A stretch of 64,000 nucleotides of DNA from Lihuaxuella thermophila (GTDB lineage Bacteria > Bacillota > Bacilli > Thermoactinomycetales > Thermoactinomycetaceae), in the NCBI RefSeq assembly GCF_900110165.1, contig NZ_FOCQ01000005.1, forward strand, positions 1 through 64,000, in the 5' to 3' direction. Below the pieces are notes generated by a model. It was given only the letters and a program-made list of their open reading frames with translations. It was not told the origin of the DNA and ran no database searches. Below, piece by piece: positions 1-9,313 of the stretch. The translations under genes were made by a program, and so were the position numbers. How positions within the stretch are numbered: position 1 is the first letter of the stretch; each line of letters starts with the position of its first letter.

Positions 1-101
1 CTCACTCCGCTTTGAATTACAGGTCTCCAAGAGAATTTAGACAAATGCTAACTCAAAAAGTTGCATAATTGTCTGGACTTATGGGGGGCATTAAGACCCA
101 A

Positions 102-661
102 CTTTCAATCCCATTATGGTTACAACTAAAGGATGGATGAAACGTATAGATCAAGTTTGTTGATGGACCTTTCAATCCCATTATGGTTACAACTAAAGCA
201 GAACTTGCAAATGGAGTGGCGTATCATTCAACCACTTTCAATCCCATTATGGTTACAACTAAAGCTCATCCGGATCGTCAGAGTGAATGCTTATCCCTGT
301 CTTTCAATCCCATTATGGTTACAACTAAAGGTAATAGACGAACCGTCGACTGGTTTTTTGACCTTACTTTCAATCCCATTATGGTTACAACTAAAGTGGA
401 GTGTATTTCGGGAAGAAAGATCGGCTGATCCGCTTTCAATCCCATTATGGTTACAACTAAAGCCATAAAGCGCCTTACTTGGCTCATCTCCGGCATACTT
501 TCAATCCCATTATGGTTACAACTAAAGCCAAATCAAACCAGAGCCCAGCTAAGGGATATCACAGCTTTCAATCCCATTATGGTTACAACTAAAGGACGCG
601 ACATAGTGACGGAGCGCGTCGGAAACCAACTCTTTCAATCCCATTATGGTTACAACTAAAG
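102..661 (-). CRISPR. CRISPR array 1: nine 30-nt repeats, eight spacers
   Basis: Nine identical 30-nt repeats start at 102, 169, 235, 301, 367, 433, 498, 565 and 632, separated by spacers of 35-37 nt. Read on the minus strand the repeat ends in GGATTGAAAG, and ATTGAAAN is the usual 8-nt 5' handle of type I-B crRNAs. The array is therefore read leftward, with its leader between 662 and cas2. No degenerate terminal repeat is seen, and positions 1-101 contain no further repeat. The repeat matches the array 2 repeat at 24 of 30 positions, including the last eight, so the same Cas6 probably processes both. Confidence 0.98.
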
Positions 662-773
662 CCGTGTGTGAACTACAGAAGATTCAAGCATTTCAATTAT
701 ACCTACATGCAAAAATGTCTGTAAACCCCTTATCCTGCAAAATCCCCGGGAGGTTCACAGACATTTTATCAAG
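662..773 (-). promoter_or_regulatory. Leader of array 1, with terminator-like inverted repeat
   Basis: This stretch between the cas2 stop and the first repeat is homologous to the leader of array 2. The 17-mer TAAAATGTCTGTGAACC (minus strand, 768-752) is identical in both, as is a GTTCACACAC block just before the first repeat. On the minus strand, arms at 764-752 and 727-715 form a 13-bp stem with one imperfect pair, followed by five T residues. This could end cas2 transcription, but the same hairpin exists at array 2 with no gene upstream, so it may belong to the leader itself. Confidence 0.75.
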
Positions 774-1037
774 CTAAAGAATATTACTTGGATCTTGATG
801 GTGATCACCAATGACTTCTTTTTTCACTACATCCTCATTTCTAATTATATAAAAGATGATATGGTCCTCTTTCGGATTTGTAACAAGTTTTAATGCATTT
901 TTTAATTCCCGCAGTTGGGCTTGGGTCAGGCTGCCTTCGAATGTGGAGTTTTGCATCCAGAACATATAGCGTTGAAAGATTTTTTTTACCTTAGCCACAC
1001 GCTTTACATTGATGTCATATACTCCTACCACATACAT
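774..1037 (-). CDS. cas2: CRISPR-associated endonuclease Cas2
   Basis: Cas2 is the small ferredoxin-fold partner of Cas1 in spacer acquisition; two Cas2 subunits bridge two Cas1 dimers to measure and insert new spacers. The protein (87 residues from the chosen start) begins MYVVGVYDI, the characteristic first strand ending in the conserved Asp. It continues with the RYMFWMQNSTFEG segment and a C-terminal DHIIFYII strand, all typical of the family. I chose the ATG at 1037 because GGTGGTGAG lies 7 nt upstream; an ATG at 1052 would overlap cas1. It is the last gene of the cas operon, 112 nt from array 1. Confidence 0.95.
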   Translation of the reverse strand: MYVVGVYDINVKRVAKVKKIFQRYMFWMQNSTFEGSLTQAQLRELKNALKLVTNPKEDHIIFYIIRNEDVVKKEVIGDHHQDPSNIL

Positions 1038-1045
1038 ATTGAATC

Positions 1046-2047
1046 TCACCACCAGATCTTGAAACTCGAATAAGTTTTTTCGCCAAGTAAGTGTTTGATC
1101 AGCTTATAGCATTCAAGCCGAATTAGCCTTTGGTAGCTGACATTTCTGCCCAGAGTTCGGTGTTTAACTGTTGTTGTGAGCTTTTTGTGGTATTCTTCCA
1201 ATACTTTCTTCTTTCCCGATTGATTCAGATAACAGATGCCATCTGATTCGTCGAAAGACTGGTTTGAAAGTATTCTGAGGTTAATGAGCCGGAAAATCAG
1301 ACGGTCACTAAGCAGTGGTTTAAAAATTTCGCTGATGTCAAGTGCCAATGAGTAGCGCCGTTCGGTAGGCTCATGAAGGAAGCTAATCGCTGGATGAAGA
1401 TGGGTATGATAAATTTCGTTCAATGTTGTTGCATAAACAAGTGAATTGATAAACGAGACTAAAGCATTCATTTTATTGTTGGGGGGCCTCTTTACTCGGC
1501 CATTCATTACAAAATCAGGATGTTTGTTCTCCATGAAGTGATCGATTAATTGGTAGTATTTTTTTCGTATATTTCCTTCAATCACCATTAATCCTGCGAT
1601 GTCTGTTGTTTTGCTAAGGTGATGAACTTCTTTTTCGATTTGTAGGGATAAAACCTGGACTGCCTCATTGTTTCGCTCAAATTGTCTAACGTTTTTCATG
1701 ATATTTGCCGCTGCTCCACGCAGAATTTCTTTGGCAATTGGAATCCTTTCAGCGAAATCATCAGATGCAATTGCTTGTCTGATTAAAATGGACCCAGATA
1801 CCTTGGATTCTCTGGGCATAAAACTTCCCGAATAATAACCATAATAGTTGAAAAAGTGAACCGGGATTTGGTTATAATTAAAAAATTCGATCATCTTGGT
1901 GTTTAAATCAAGAGGAGACATGACATAAATGGCCTCAATTTGCTCTACGGGTATGTAGAGATGTCCATCCTCATGCTCAAACCGTACAGTGTTATGATGC
2001 CTTTTCAGCCTACCTTCTCGGGTAATGTAAAAAGATTGCTTTGGCAT
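1046..2047 (-). CDS. cas1: CRISPR-associated endonuclease Cas1 (type I-B)
   Basis: Cas1 is the metal-dependent integrase of CRISPR adaptation. The 333-residue protein starts MPKQSFYITREGRLKRH and continues with the IPVEQIEAIYVMSPLDLN strand region of the N-terminal beta domain. In the alpha-helical catalytic domain, VIEGNIRKKYY supplies the first catalytic Glu, HTHLHPAISFLH the conserved His and LALDISEIFKP the Asp/Glu pair. The start at 2047 is preceded by AGAGAGGGAACGGTT, a good ribosome site. The in-frame ATG at 2101 would overlap cas4 and adds unconserved sequence. Length is normal for subtype I-B, and it lies between cas4 and cas2 as usual. Confidence 0.96.
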   Translation of the reverse strand: MPKQSFYITREGRLKRHHNTVRFEHEDGHLYIPVEQIEAIYVMSPLDLNTKMIEFFNYNQIPVHFFNYYGYYSGSFMPRESKVSGSILIRQAIASDDFAERIPIAKEILRGAAANIMKNVRQFERNNEAVQVLSLQIEKEVHHLSKTTDIAGLMVIEGNIRKKYYQLIDHFMENKHPDFVMNGRVKRPPNNKMNALVSFINSLVYATTLNEIYHTHLHPAISFLHEPTERRYSLALDISEIFKPLLSDRLIFRLINLRILSNQSFDESDGICYLNQSGKKKVLEEYHKKLTTTVKHRTLGRNVSYQRLIRLECYKLIKHLLGEKTYSSFKIWW

Positions 2048-2061
2048 AACCGTTCCCTCTC

Positions 2062-2565
2062 TTAAATATGACAGAATTCGAAGTACGCGCACTTTCGACA
2101 CAAGCGGATATTAGAGTGAATTTCCGGCATATGCTTTTGCTTGGCGATCATTAGGATTTGAGAAATTTTTTCTTCAACTTCTTGAATTCGTTTTTCATCC
2201 AATTGCAATTCGATTACCTGTTTAATTAATGGGTAGTGTATTTTTGCCCCTTTGATCTGTTCGTAACCCAGAATGTGCTTTAGGTAATACGCATAAAACA
2301 ATGGCTGAATCTCATGCTCCTTTTTCGGCTTTTTAGATGATTTTGTTTCGTGGACATAACCGTCTCTTGAGATAAAATCAATCAACATTCCATCAACGCG
2401 TATTTCCTTATCTTCTCGTTGGTAATATTCGTCATGAATGAGTCGGCCAAGTTCGACCGACTCAAAGTTTTCTTCGAGATTCACTTTGTGGATGTACAGC
2501 CACAATTGCCTTTTGCAGCTTTCCAAATAATAAAAGTGTTGACCGCCGATCAAGCGAATGTCCAA
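2062..2565 (-). CDS. cas4: CRISPR-associated exonuclease Cas4
   Basis: Cas4 is a RecB-like nuclease with an iron-sulfur cluster that trims prespacers and helps select PAM and orientation during adaptation. The 167-residue protein shows the N-terminal Cys in ESCKRQLWLY (about residue 17) and the C-terminal CRKCAYFEFC cluster, together the four cluster cysteines. Between them lie LGRLIHDEYY, a VDGMLIDFI strand with the RecB Asp, and VHETKSSKK, which gives the catalytic Glu-x-Lys. It sits between cas3 and cas1 with an 11-nt gap to cas3 and the sequence AGGGGGA upstream of the ATG. Confidence 0.95.
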   Translation of the reverse strand: MDIRLIGGQHFYYLESCKRQLWLYIHKVNLEENFESVELGRLIHDEYYQREDKEIRVDGMLIDFISRDGYVHETKSSKKPKKEHEIQPLFYAYYLKHILGYEQIKGAKIHYPLIKQVIELQLDEKRIQEVEEKISQILMIAKQKHMPEIHSNIRLCRKCAYFEFCHI

Positions 2566-2576
2566 CTTCGATCCCC

Positions 2577-5108
2577 CTAAGCCATAAAGATTGAAGAAGA
2601 AGGTGTATCTTGAAAATCAAATCCAATGCCATTCGGATCATATGGGACTTTAACGAACAGCAATTTTATATCTTGAACAGGTTCAATGAGATCAATGACT
2701 TTCATCTGTTTACATTGTCCAAAACGATAGGCCTTCATTGAAACGATATAGTCTTTGATGATATCCAACGCTTTGGCTGGATCTTGGTCTAAAATTTTAT
2801 TCAAAATTTCTTCCTGATAAAACGATGGGAGCACTTCGACAGTCCGATACTGTGATTGACGGACTTGGAAAGAACCGTCACTTTCTTCGCCATCATAGTT
2901 TTTTCCAAAGCGATCAACGGGTTTTTTGCCGAAAACTGCATCTTCTAAAATGTATTCCCGCATATCTTTGTCCACCAAGTCGCAGAAGTCGGGATACAAC
3001 TGATTAACCCACTTTTTCACATTTGGAAAAGAATACTTCGTTCCGATAATATCCCAGCTTTGTTGAAGAAGATTGCTTTCGCGCTGAACCCATTCTTCTT
3101 CATTTACATATGGATAACCAGCTTTTTTGTTTTCTCGATCTAGCGGGAAAATGACTTGCTTATAGATATAATCGGGCATGTTCAATTTTGATTGGCAGTG
3201 TCTGCACTCGCATGTACTTGGCGTTGGTGCAATTCCCATCCGATGCAGACGACCCCCGCGTTGAGTCATAGCATCAATTGGAGCCAGATCAGTTAGCTGA
3301 ATATCTGCGCTGATGTCCAAGCTTAGCTCACAGATTTGCGTGCTGACTAGAATTACCTGGTCACAATCTATGTAACCTATGGACTGAATAAATGTCCTCT
3401 CAAACAAGCTTCGATCCTTGGTCGGTTTAAACAGGATTTTGATACATCTTTCTTTTTTCGCCCGATCTTTGGGGGTGAATTCAGAATGATAGCAAATGAT
3501 GTTGTGGTTGGGAAAGATTTGCTTTAGTTCTTTCGTGATAGATTTGGCTCGTTCTACCTGGTTGGTAATGATCATTTGACGAAGGGACAAATGGTCTTTA
3601 ATGCATTGTATTGCGTCTGCGCTTATACCTTGTTCAGGAGAAAACAGAGGTTCTTTTGCTTTTTCAATGATGAAAGGAGTTTTCACTTTGACTGGTACGC
3701 CGCTTTCAACTAGAATATAAGGTTTTCTTTTGCCGATTTTATTTATTTTTTTAAAGAATGAATCGGGAAGTGTGGCCGACATAATAAGGTGGGGAATTTG
3801 CATTTCTTTCAGCAGCCGGAAACATTCCCCAATCTTTTTAAGTGTAAAATCTTGGTAATAATGCAACTCATCAAAGATAATGACGGATTGTTGGATATTG
3901 CCAAAAGCCAAGTCCGCATTTTTATGGGAATGGAGGAGGCTGTATAATAGATGATCCACAGTGGTGATGGTGATTCCGTTTTGGAAAATGCTATTTTTGT
4001 ATACTTGGCTTCTCAGTTCTTGCCATAATCTTTCATTCTCTTCTGTTTCGTCTTTGGTTCCTTTCAAAAAACGTAAGGCCTCAGAATGATAAATACCGAT
4101 GTTTTCTTCTGCAAACCCGTAGCGTTCCGCAGAAATGAAATCTTGGTACATAGAATTGATCGTAAACCGGGTGGGGAGGGTAAAAATGACTCGATTGGCT
4201 TTTTTCTGTTCCAACCAATGACGTGCAAACCATAATGCCGCTCCTGTCTTTCCTTCACCACATCCTGCCCGAAGCATCATATAGGGGGAAATGTTCGTGA
4301 TGAGCTGTTGTTGCAATGAATTTGGACGTAAAAAGACCGGATTTTCTATATCGATGATTAAAGTGGGAATACGCTGTTGCAGTGCTAAGTCTCCCATCTG
4401 CTCCAGAGCAGGCTTAGTTTTTTCCAAAGTACCACTGTGGTAAAGCTCCTCAGCGATCCCGCTGGAGGTGTGGTCGCATTGACAAATGACACTGAGAAAA
4501 AACGTATGAAGGGCTTTGGCTAGCTTCTTCTCTTTTTTATCCAATCGATTTACATACTGTCGTATTTTTCTCACTCTTTCCGCCAATATTGGCCCAGTCC
4601 ATTCCAATTCATTCGCGTTAAAAGGCGTAAATGAAGGGAACGGATACTTTTTGAGGAAAGACTGGATCATTTGATTCACTTCATCACCTGGAAGGTGAAT
4701 AGAGGAAGAGAATAAACTCTTCACATGTTCATAGCTTTCGTTATGAAGCATATGATGATGGGCTAGGACTGCGGTCAACACCGAGCGCAAAAGCGGTTGG
4801 GTGTAGAAAGTATGCCCGTTCCACCGGGCAAACAGTTCCCAAAGGACAGCAAAAGAAAGCAATGGATGAGAAATTCGCGTTTTCTTTTTATCGCTATTGA
4901 GATATTTTTGCCACTCCAAATTGGCTTTACCAATATCGTGCAAATAAACGCCAAGAGCTAACAAACGATGGGTTTCTTCAAGATCCAGATTATTTTTTTG
5001 ACACCAATCTTGGAAAATTTCTTGGTGTTGTGACCATAAGAATCGGAAGACGCTATAAGCGTCTTCCAAATGAGCCTGCAACGCATGATATGGTTTAGCC
5101 AGCAACAT
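2577..5108 (-). CDS. cas3: CRISPR-associated helicase/nuclease Cas3 (HD + DExH)
   Basis: Cas3 is recruited by target-bound Cascade and unwinds and degrades the DNA. The N-terminal HD nuclease shows LHDIGKANLEW and later AHHHMLH. The helicase part shows Walker A AGCGEGKTGAAL, the DExH box IIFDELHYYQ, motif III MSATLP, and the C-terminal LSLDISADIQ and QRGGRLHRMG motifs. A cysteine cluster CECRHCQSKL lies in the C-terminal third. At 843 residues the length is usual for type I-B. I chose ATG 5108 because AAAGGTGG sits 8 nt upstream; the open frame also has a GTG at 5120. Its start overlaps the end of cas5, implying translational coupling. Confidence 0.96.
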   Translation of the reverse strand: MLLAKPYHALQAHLEDAYSVFRFLWSQHQEIFQDWCQKNNLDLEETHRLLALGVYLHDIGKANLEWQKYLNSDKKKTRISHPLLSFAVLWELFARWNGHTFYTQPLLRSVLTAVLAHHHMLHNESYEHVKSLFSSSIHLPGDEVNQMIQSFLKKYPFPSFTPFNANELEWTGPILAERVRKIRQYVNRLDKKEKKLAKALHTFFLSVICQCDHTSSGIAEELYHSGTLEKTKPALEQMGDLALQQRIPTLIIDIENPVFLRPNSLQQQLITNISPYMMLRAGCGEGKTGAALWFARHWLEQKKANRVIFTLPTRFTINSMYQDFISAERYGFAEENIGIYHSEALRFLKGTKDETEENERLWQELRSQVYKNSIFQNGITITTVDHLLYSLLHSHKNADLAFGNIQQSVIIFDELHYYQDFTLKKIGECFRLLKEMQIPHLIMSATLPDSFFKKINKIGKRKPYILVESGVPVKVKTPFIIEKAKEPLFSPEQGISADAIQCIKDHLSLRQMIITNQVERAKSITKELKQIFPNHNIICYHSEFTPKDRAKKERCIKILFKPTKDRSLFERTFIQSIGYIDCDQVILVSTQICELSLDISADIQLTDLAPIDAMTQRGGRLHRMGIAPTPSTCECRHCQSKLNMPDYIYKQVIFPLDRENKKAGYPYVNEEEWVQRESNLLQQSWDIIGTKYSFPNVKKWVNQLYPDFCDLVDKDMREYILEDAVFGKKPVDRFGKNYDGEESDGSFQVRQSQYRTVEVLPSFYQEEILNKILDQDPAKALDIIKDYIVSMKAYRFGQCKQMKVIDLIEPVQDIKLLFVKVPYDPNGIGFDFQDTPSSSIFMA

Positions 5109-5781
5109 GTTCGGCTCCACCTTTCAACAGAATGTAATCTTCTGTATGGGAGAGCTGCAAACAAGGGATAGGATAAGACAATTTTATTTGCTCTCCAAGA
5201 TACACCATACCATATTGAACGGAGTAAGAACGCTGGTTTTGCTCAAATCTTACCGGCCATCGGACAACAGATACGTTTTTTACCATTCCCTGTTCCGGGA
5301 TGAGGTGGAAAGGAACCGAGCTGTCAATGCGCTTGGATTGGGCAGTATTTGCATCTTGAATAAGGATTTGCGACAATTCAACCAGATCGTCGGACTCCCC
5401 CAGGTAAAGCAAACGAGCTGGTTGATTTAGCGCTTCATAAATCGTGTTAAGAAGTGATTCCTCTGCAGAAACATATATTCGATAAGCAGGTTGAATCAGC
5501 TTTTGTTTCACTACAGTCATTGTCATGCTGTTTTTTGCCGGGTTCCACTTCATCCAACGTGTAAATGTTTCAACTTTTGAGCCTGGATTCAAGATCCGAA
5601 TCCCGACTTCCATGTGGGGCATCAAAGAATAATCATCTTGCCAGAGCCCCATCGCGTTCGCGATCAGTCCATACACTGTGGTCGGAGGGGGAGCGGGATA
5701 AGTTAAATGGGCGTTAATGCTATGAGGAATCCGAAAGGAACACCATCCGGGTACATGGCAATCAAAGGTGAGAATGCGCAT
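5095..5781 (-). CDS. cas5: Cascade subunit Cas5 (type I-B)
   Basis: Cas5 caps the 5' handle of the crRNA in Cascade and contacts the large subunit. The 228-residue protein opens MRILTFDCHVPGWCSFRIP, the first RAMP beta strand, and includes YPAPPPTTVYGLIANAMG, the conserved P-P-T-T-xxG loop-helix of Cas5 proteins. I chose the ATG at 5781, three bases past the cas7 stop, because AGCAGGGG precedes it; the upstream ATG at 5820 lies within cas7. The 3' end overlaps cas3. The Cas8 partner with CXXC motifs suggests the Cas5t flavour (Tneap-type I-B). Confidence 0.93.
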   Translation of the reverse strand: MRILTFDCHVPGWCSFRIPHSINAHLTYPAPPPTTVYGLIANAMGLWQDDYSLMPHMEVGIRILNPGSKVETFTRWMKWNPAKNSMTMTVVKQKLIQPAYRIYVSAEESLLNTIYEALNQPARLLYLGESDDLVELSQILIQDANTAQSKRIDSSVPFHLIPEQGMVKNVSVVRWPVRFEQNQRSYSVQYGMVYLGEQIKLSYPIPCLQLSHTEDYILLKGGAEHVAG

Positions 5782-5783
5782 GG

Positions 5784-6710
5784 TTACCCCTGCTTTTTGC
5801 CGACTTGTTCCTTCGCCCATTCGATAGCTTCAAGCACCGAGAGAATAGGAACATGGTATTGTTCGAAAACAGGGCGAATCTCGCTTTCATTTGTTATCAC
5901 TCCCGGAGTCCAACCTACACAGACTTGATCTCCCAACATTTGATGTTCCTTTAGAATGATGGATAAACGTTCCGGATGCATGTTGCAGTCATGATCCAGA
6001 TCCAAAGCGTTGAGGCCACGTTGATTATACGTGTTTTTCAATGAGATAAACAAAAACTCGGGAGCCAGGGAATTCAGGGCACGGGCTTGTTTTGCAAAGC
6101 CACTCAGGTGATAAACCCCATCAAGCAAAGCTTGTACACGGATCATCCGCTCTTGTTCACCGATATCAATCGTGGTTTGGTAACCCGTTACTTTTTGTTT
6201 TTTTCCTTTGGTTTCAATGACGGGTTCCACCACGCGTCCAATATTGTCCACATCTATCACAAGATTGACTTTGTACGTGTTTTCCACCATTTGCACATAA
6301 GCCAGGCGCATATCCTTGCTTTCCCGATTTTCTTTGGTAATGTCAGAATGACGAGTTAATAGGTCATTGATAATATCTTTTTGAATTTGTCCCAGCGCAG
6401 GTGAAGATTTGACCGGTGACCAGCGTCGTGTTCCACCTTTTCCTTCTTCGGTTGCGAGAAATCCGCGCAAATCGCAGCTCCAGCAATTTTCTACGTCCCC
6501 ACATGGCGTTTCGGGGGAACAATGAAAATGTTCAGGATAATTCCTTTGGATGGTATCAAATAAAGCGCGACGCACGGCTTGTCCGGACACATAAGGCTTG
6601 CGGCCATTATCATAGAGTTTTAAATCAGATAAGTTTCCAGCCCCTTCCCCAGCATTCAAGTTCCCAAGATCGGTTCTAGTTAGCCAACTGAGCAATATAG
6701 ACTTGATCAT
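5784..6710 (-). CDS. cas7: Cascade backbone subunit Cas7 (Cst2/DevR family)
   Basis: Cas7 polymerises along the spacer part of crRNA to form the Cascade backbone. The 308-residue protein has the Cst2/DevR features: LLSWLTRTDLGNLNAGEGAGN near the start, NGRKPYVSGQAVRRALFDTI, and a mid-region cysteine group (HCSPETPCGDVENCWSC) as in other members with a zinc-like thumb. Late in the protein, YNQRGLNALDLDHDCNMHPERLS matches the family. Its ATG overlaps the cas8b stop by 4 nt (ATGA type), so the two are translationally coupled. Confidence 0.93.
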   Translation of the reverse strand: MIKSILLSWLTRTDLGNLNAGEGAGNLSDLKLYDNGRKPYVSGQAVRRALFDTIQRNYPEHFHCSPETPCGDVENCWSCDLRGFLATEEGKGGTRRWSPVKSSPALGQIQKDIINDLLTRHSDITKENRESKDMRLAYVQMVENTYKVNLVIDVDNIGRVVEPVIETKGKKQKVTGYQTTIDIGEQERMIRVQALLDGVYHLSGFAKQARALNSLAPEFLFISLKNTYNQRGLNALDLDHDCNMHPERLSIILKEHQMLGDQVCVGWTPGVITNESEIRPVFEQYHVPILSVLEAIEWAKEQVGKKQG

Positions 6711-8404
6711 GCTTCCATCGTCTCCTTCTTCTTTAAGTTGTTGGCTTGGAAAGCAGCCAAACTAGCATAGATGACCAAGGTATCCCGGATGGTCAACAGT
6801 TGTTTGTCATCTAACTGGGTAAGAATATTCTGCATGCGTTTCGTGCCGATGTTATAGATTTCGTCTGCTTTTTGGTCTTTTTGCGAAGAAATTTGTTGTT
6901 TATAGATTTTAAATAGTGCCTCTTTTAAAGCGGCGATAAACGTGTCACGAGAAGCTGCGGTGTTCAGTTTATTCATGGCAGACAAATCTGTATGCTGGCC
7001 AATGACTTTACCCAATAAACGAAGATCTTCATGGAGTTGGTCGTTAAACAAGGCAACATCCTCCTTTTCAATATGCTTGTATAAGTAAGGAAGATACTCA
7101 CTAAAAAAGCGGGAACCCCGGATGGAAATATTGTATTTCTGCGGGTGCTTGAGTGAAGCTTTATATAGTTGATACACATTTCGCGCGATTTTTCGGACAT
7201 CTTTGCGGAAAATTCCTTCTGCTATATGGTCCAATAGCTGTTCATCTTCTGAACGAATACAGTTGATAAAATCATTGACCACATCCCCTTCGTTAAGATT
7301 GTTGTTGTAATGAATACGCAAAGTGAGGGAAAATAGGTCTTCATCCACTGAAAGTCGGGTAAACTCTTTGAAAATAACATTTTGCCCTTTATTATACCTG
7401 GGAATGAGCCAGCCATTTAAAGCTGAACGATCTTGATTTTCTAAAGGATTATGGATAAAACCTGATTCTTCTTGAATGTGATTCATCCAGAAATAGAGTT
7501 GAAGTAGAGAAACATACAAGGTCGGATGTTTCAGCTTGTTGATATTGGTACGATAGCTGATTATTTTTTTATTTACACTCAGATCTTGTTCTAATCCGTT
7601 GGAAGAGATCGTTTGCATCAGTTGAGAAAGAGATCTCAGATTGGATACTTCCGGAACAAGGAGATGTGTGATTTGGTGCTTATTAACAAAGTATGGATGC
7701 CTCTTTACTTGCAGCGTGGCAAATAAATTCAGCAAATTACAAGTAGGGCACATGCTTTCCTTGGATACGGAAGAAGCATATCCCCGGATCGGTGTACCGT
7801 GATGCTGGTTAAATAATACATTGCGGCTTTGATTCATGGGACGGAAACTTTTCGGATCAGCATCTTGGCCACACAAGGGGCAGGTTTTCTTTTTTGGGGA
7901 TTCAGAAAAAAACTGTTTGAAGAAACCCTCTACTTCCTCCTCATAGGTCTCGGTCATGCGCCGCCAATCTGCCTTTAGCCCGATAAAATTTCTTGCGCAA
8001 GAGATTTCGACCACTTTTTGCGGTTGGCTTAAGTATTGTTTGGGTTGACCATAATCATCCGTTTTGCTTTTCAGGAAATCAATCTCATCTTTGGACAAAG
8101 TTCGTTTGTATAGCTCGTTAAGAAAACCACGCTCGTTTTTCTTATTCCAATCGTTAATATTGAGAAGTTTTAGTTCGGCAGGGGGAAGAAGAACTTTATT
8201 TAGATTTTCTTTTAAGTAGGTAATGAGATGATCTTGCAAATCTTCCATTAGATCTTCTTCCAAAGAGAAGGACAGATACCCGGGAGTCAAAGCCAGTTCG
8301 TCCATCAACTCTTCATTCTCTTGGATATGATCCAACGCTTCGTAAAAAGCTACCAAGCCAATATCCATCCAAGGATCTTGAGTATGGTACAGCCTCACTT
8401 TCAT
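6707..8404 (-). CDS. cas8b: Cascade large subunit Cas8b, CXXC-CXXC (Cst1) type
   Basis: The large subunit recognises the PAM and starts R-loop formation, then signals to Cas3. The 565-residue protein starts MKVRLYHTQDPWMDIGLVAFYEAL. It carries two zinc-binding pairs, CPLCGQDADPKSF (about residues 175-180) and CPTCNLLNLFATLQ (about 220-225), the diagnostic CXXC-CXXC signature of Cst1 proteins in the Tneap variant of subtype I-B. A very strong ribosome site (AAAGGGAGGTGATATGA) lies just before the ATG, 18 nt after cas6. No separate Cas11 gene is seen; an internally initiated small subunit from the C-terminal helical part is possible but not shown. Confidence 0.92.
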   Translation of the reverse strand: MKVRLYHTQDPWMDIGLVAFYEALDHIQENEELMDELALTPGYLSFSLEEDLMEDLQDHLITYLKENLNKVLLPPAELKLLNINDWNKKNERGFLNELYKRTLSKDEIDFLKSKTDDYGQPKQYLSQPQKVVEISCARNFIGLKADWRRMTETYEEEVEGFFKQFFSESPKKKTCPLCGQDADPKSFRPMNQSRNVLFNQHHGTPIRGYASSVSKESMCPTCNLLNLFATLQVKRHPYFVNKHQITHLLVPEVSNLRSLSQLMQTISSNGLEQDLSVNKKIISYRTNINKLKHPTLYVSLLQLYFWMNHIQEESGFIHNPLENQDRSALNGWLIPRYNKGQNVIFKEFTRLSVDEDLFSLTLRIHYNNNLNEGDVVNDFINCIRSEDEQLLDHIAEGIFRKDVRKIARNVYQLYKASLKHPQKYNISIRGSRFFSEYLPYLYKHIEKEDVALFNDQLHEDLRLLGKVIGQHTDLSAMNKLNTAASRDTFIAALKEALFKIYKQQISSQKDQKADEIYNIGTKRMQNILTQLDDKQLLTIRDTLVIYASLAAFQANNLKKKETMEA

Positions 8405-8422
8405 TCATATCACCTCCCTTTA

Positions 8423-9175
8423 TCAATGGAAATCATTTAAAATTGATACGCATCCAAACCCTTGGCTGGAATAACTTCCCAGGCCGGCCTCATAAATCAC
8501 TTGCTGCATTTTTACTGGTGCATCAATTTCTAATGGGATGAGGTAACCTTTGATCTTTTTTTCTTTGTAACGGGTTAAGACAGCCGTTTTTTCGAGTTGG
8601 AACCTCTCTGGACGAAACAGGCGGATATGAATCGCCTCCTCTTCCGGGAACTCTTCCTGCCAGCGCAGGTAGTACCATTTCTTGAGGGAATTCCTCATAC
8701 TGTCGTAAAAGCGGCTGTCGAGAGGATGACAAAAAATGACCTTGCTGTTTATTTGAATGGGAACCACAATTGGACTTAATGACTTATAGATCATGGTTTC
8801 GGAAAAATCGACCTGTAAGAGATCAACTTGTTGCAGAGGGAAAGAAAAATCTAATAGACGTAAATGCCCGAGCATCCATACTCCTTCAATAAAGTGATGA
8901 ATAATCTCAGGCATAATCGAATCAATCTGGAACGAAAGCATTCCTCTAACTTTCATACCTGAATGCAGGTTAACTCGTGAGGTGAAATCGCAACGAGAAA
9001 AGACAAATGGCTTATATGCTTTTCCTTTGTACTGTAAACCGGTGTTGTGCAGCCAACTGGCCAAGTATGGAGCAGATTGTCCGATGCAGTGATAGATAAA
9101 GCTGCTTATTGAGTAATTGAGGTCATAGGGCAACAGAACTTCCTCATCTATATGAAACTTCAATTCGGCTCGCAT
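8423..9175 (-). CDS. cas6: CRISPR pre-crRNA endoribonuclease Cas6
   Basis: Cas6 cuts within each CRISPR repeat to release crRNAs that begin with the last eight repeat bases. The 250-residue protein has the two-RAMP layout and ends with the glycine-rich loop GLGSYSSQGFGCVS, the hallmark of Cas6. YSISSFIYHCIG carries a His that could be catalytic. The start ATG has AGGTGATG about 8 nt upstream. It is the first gene of the cas operon, so it lies directly behind the promoter that the degenerate mini-CRISPR guide appears to target. Confidence 0.95.
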   Translation of the reverse strand: MRAELKFHIDEEVLLPYDLNYSISSFIYHCIGQSAPYLASWLHNTGLQYKGKAYKPFVFSRCDFTSRVNLHSGMKVRGMLSFQIDSIMPEIIHHFIEGVWMLGHLRLLDFSFPLQQVDLLQVDFSETMIYKSLSPIVVPIQINSKVIFCHPLDSRFYDSMRNSLKKWYYLRWQEEFPEEEAIHIRLFRPERFQLEKTAVLTRYKEKKIKGYLIPLEIDAPVKMQQVIYEAGLGSYSSQGFGCVSILNDFH

Positions 9176-9199
9176 GATCGCAACATCACCTATTTCACT

Positions 9200-9220
9200 C
9201 CTATAGAAAATTAATTTTTA
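9200..9220 (+). promoter_or_regulatory. Predicted Cascade binding site for cas autorepression
   Basis: Bases 9203-9219 equal the first 17 bases of the pseudo-spacer (9416-9432) except at guide position 6, a position Cascade flips out and does not read. The three bases immediately 5' (9200-9202) are CCT, a PAM-like triplet on the side type I systems require. At the guide's own locus the corresponding bases are AAT, so the guide would not attack its own gene. Complementarity stops after position 17, which predicts binding without Cas3 cleavage. The site covers the -10 of the cas promoter. Confidence 0.72.
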
Positions 9221-9235
9221 AACAGATGATGTCAA
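9208..9235 (-). promoter_or_regulatory. Promoter of the cas operon (cas6 first)
   Basis: On the minus strand a perfect -35 TTGACA (9235-9230) is followed after 16 nt by a -10-like TAATTT (9213-9208). Transcription would start near 9200, about 25 nt upstream of the cas6 ATG. The -10 and spacer region coincide exactly with the sequence matched by the pseudo-spacer at 9416-9433. Confidence 0.7.
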
Positions 9236-9313
9236 TATAATAAATATTTTGTTATTTGGCAAATGTGCTATTATTATCCTGTGGTCCGATTTTTTCTTTT
9301 TTTATGTGTTTAT

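Noticed and set aside
1-101. A possible further repeat or degenerate end repeat of array 1
   Set aside because: No sequence resembling the repeat is present at the expected spacing; the array ends at 102.
133-659. Several open frames on both strands between 133 and 659, with repeated peptide units
   Set aside because: They are read-through of the CRISPR repeats and spacers of array 1; the repeated peptide units come from the 30-nt repeat.
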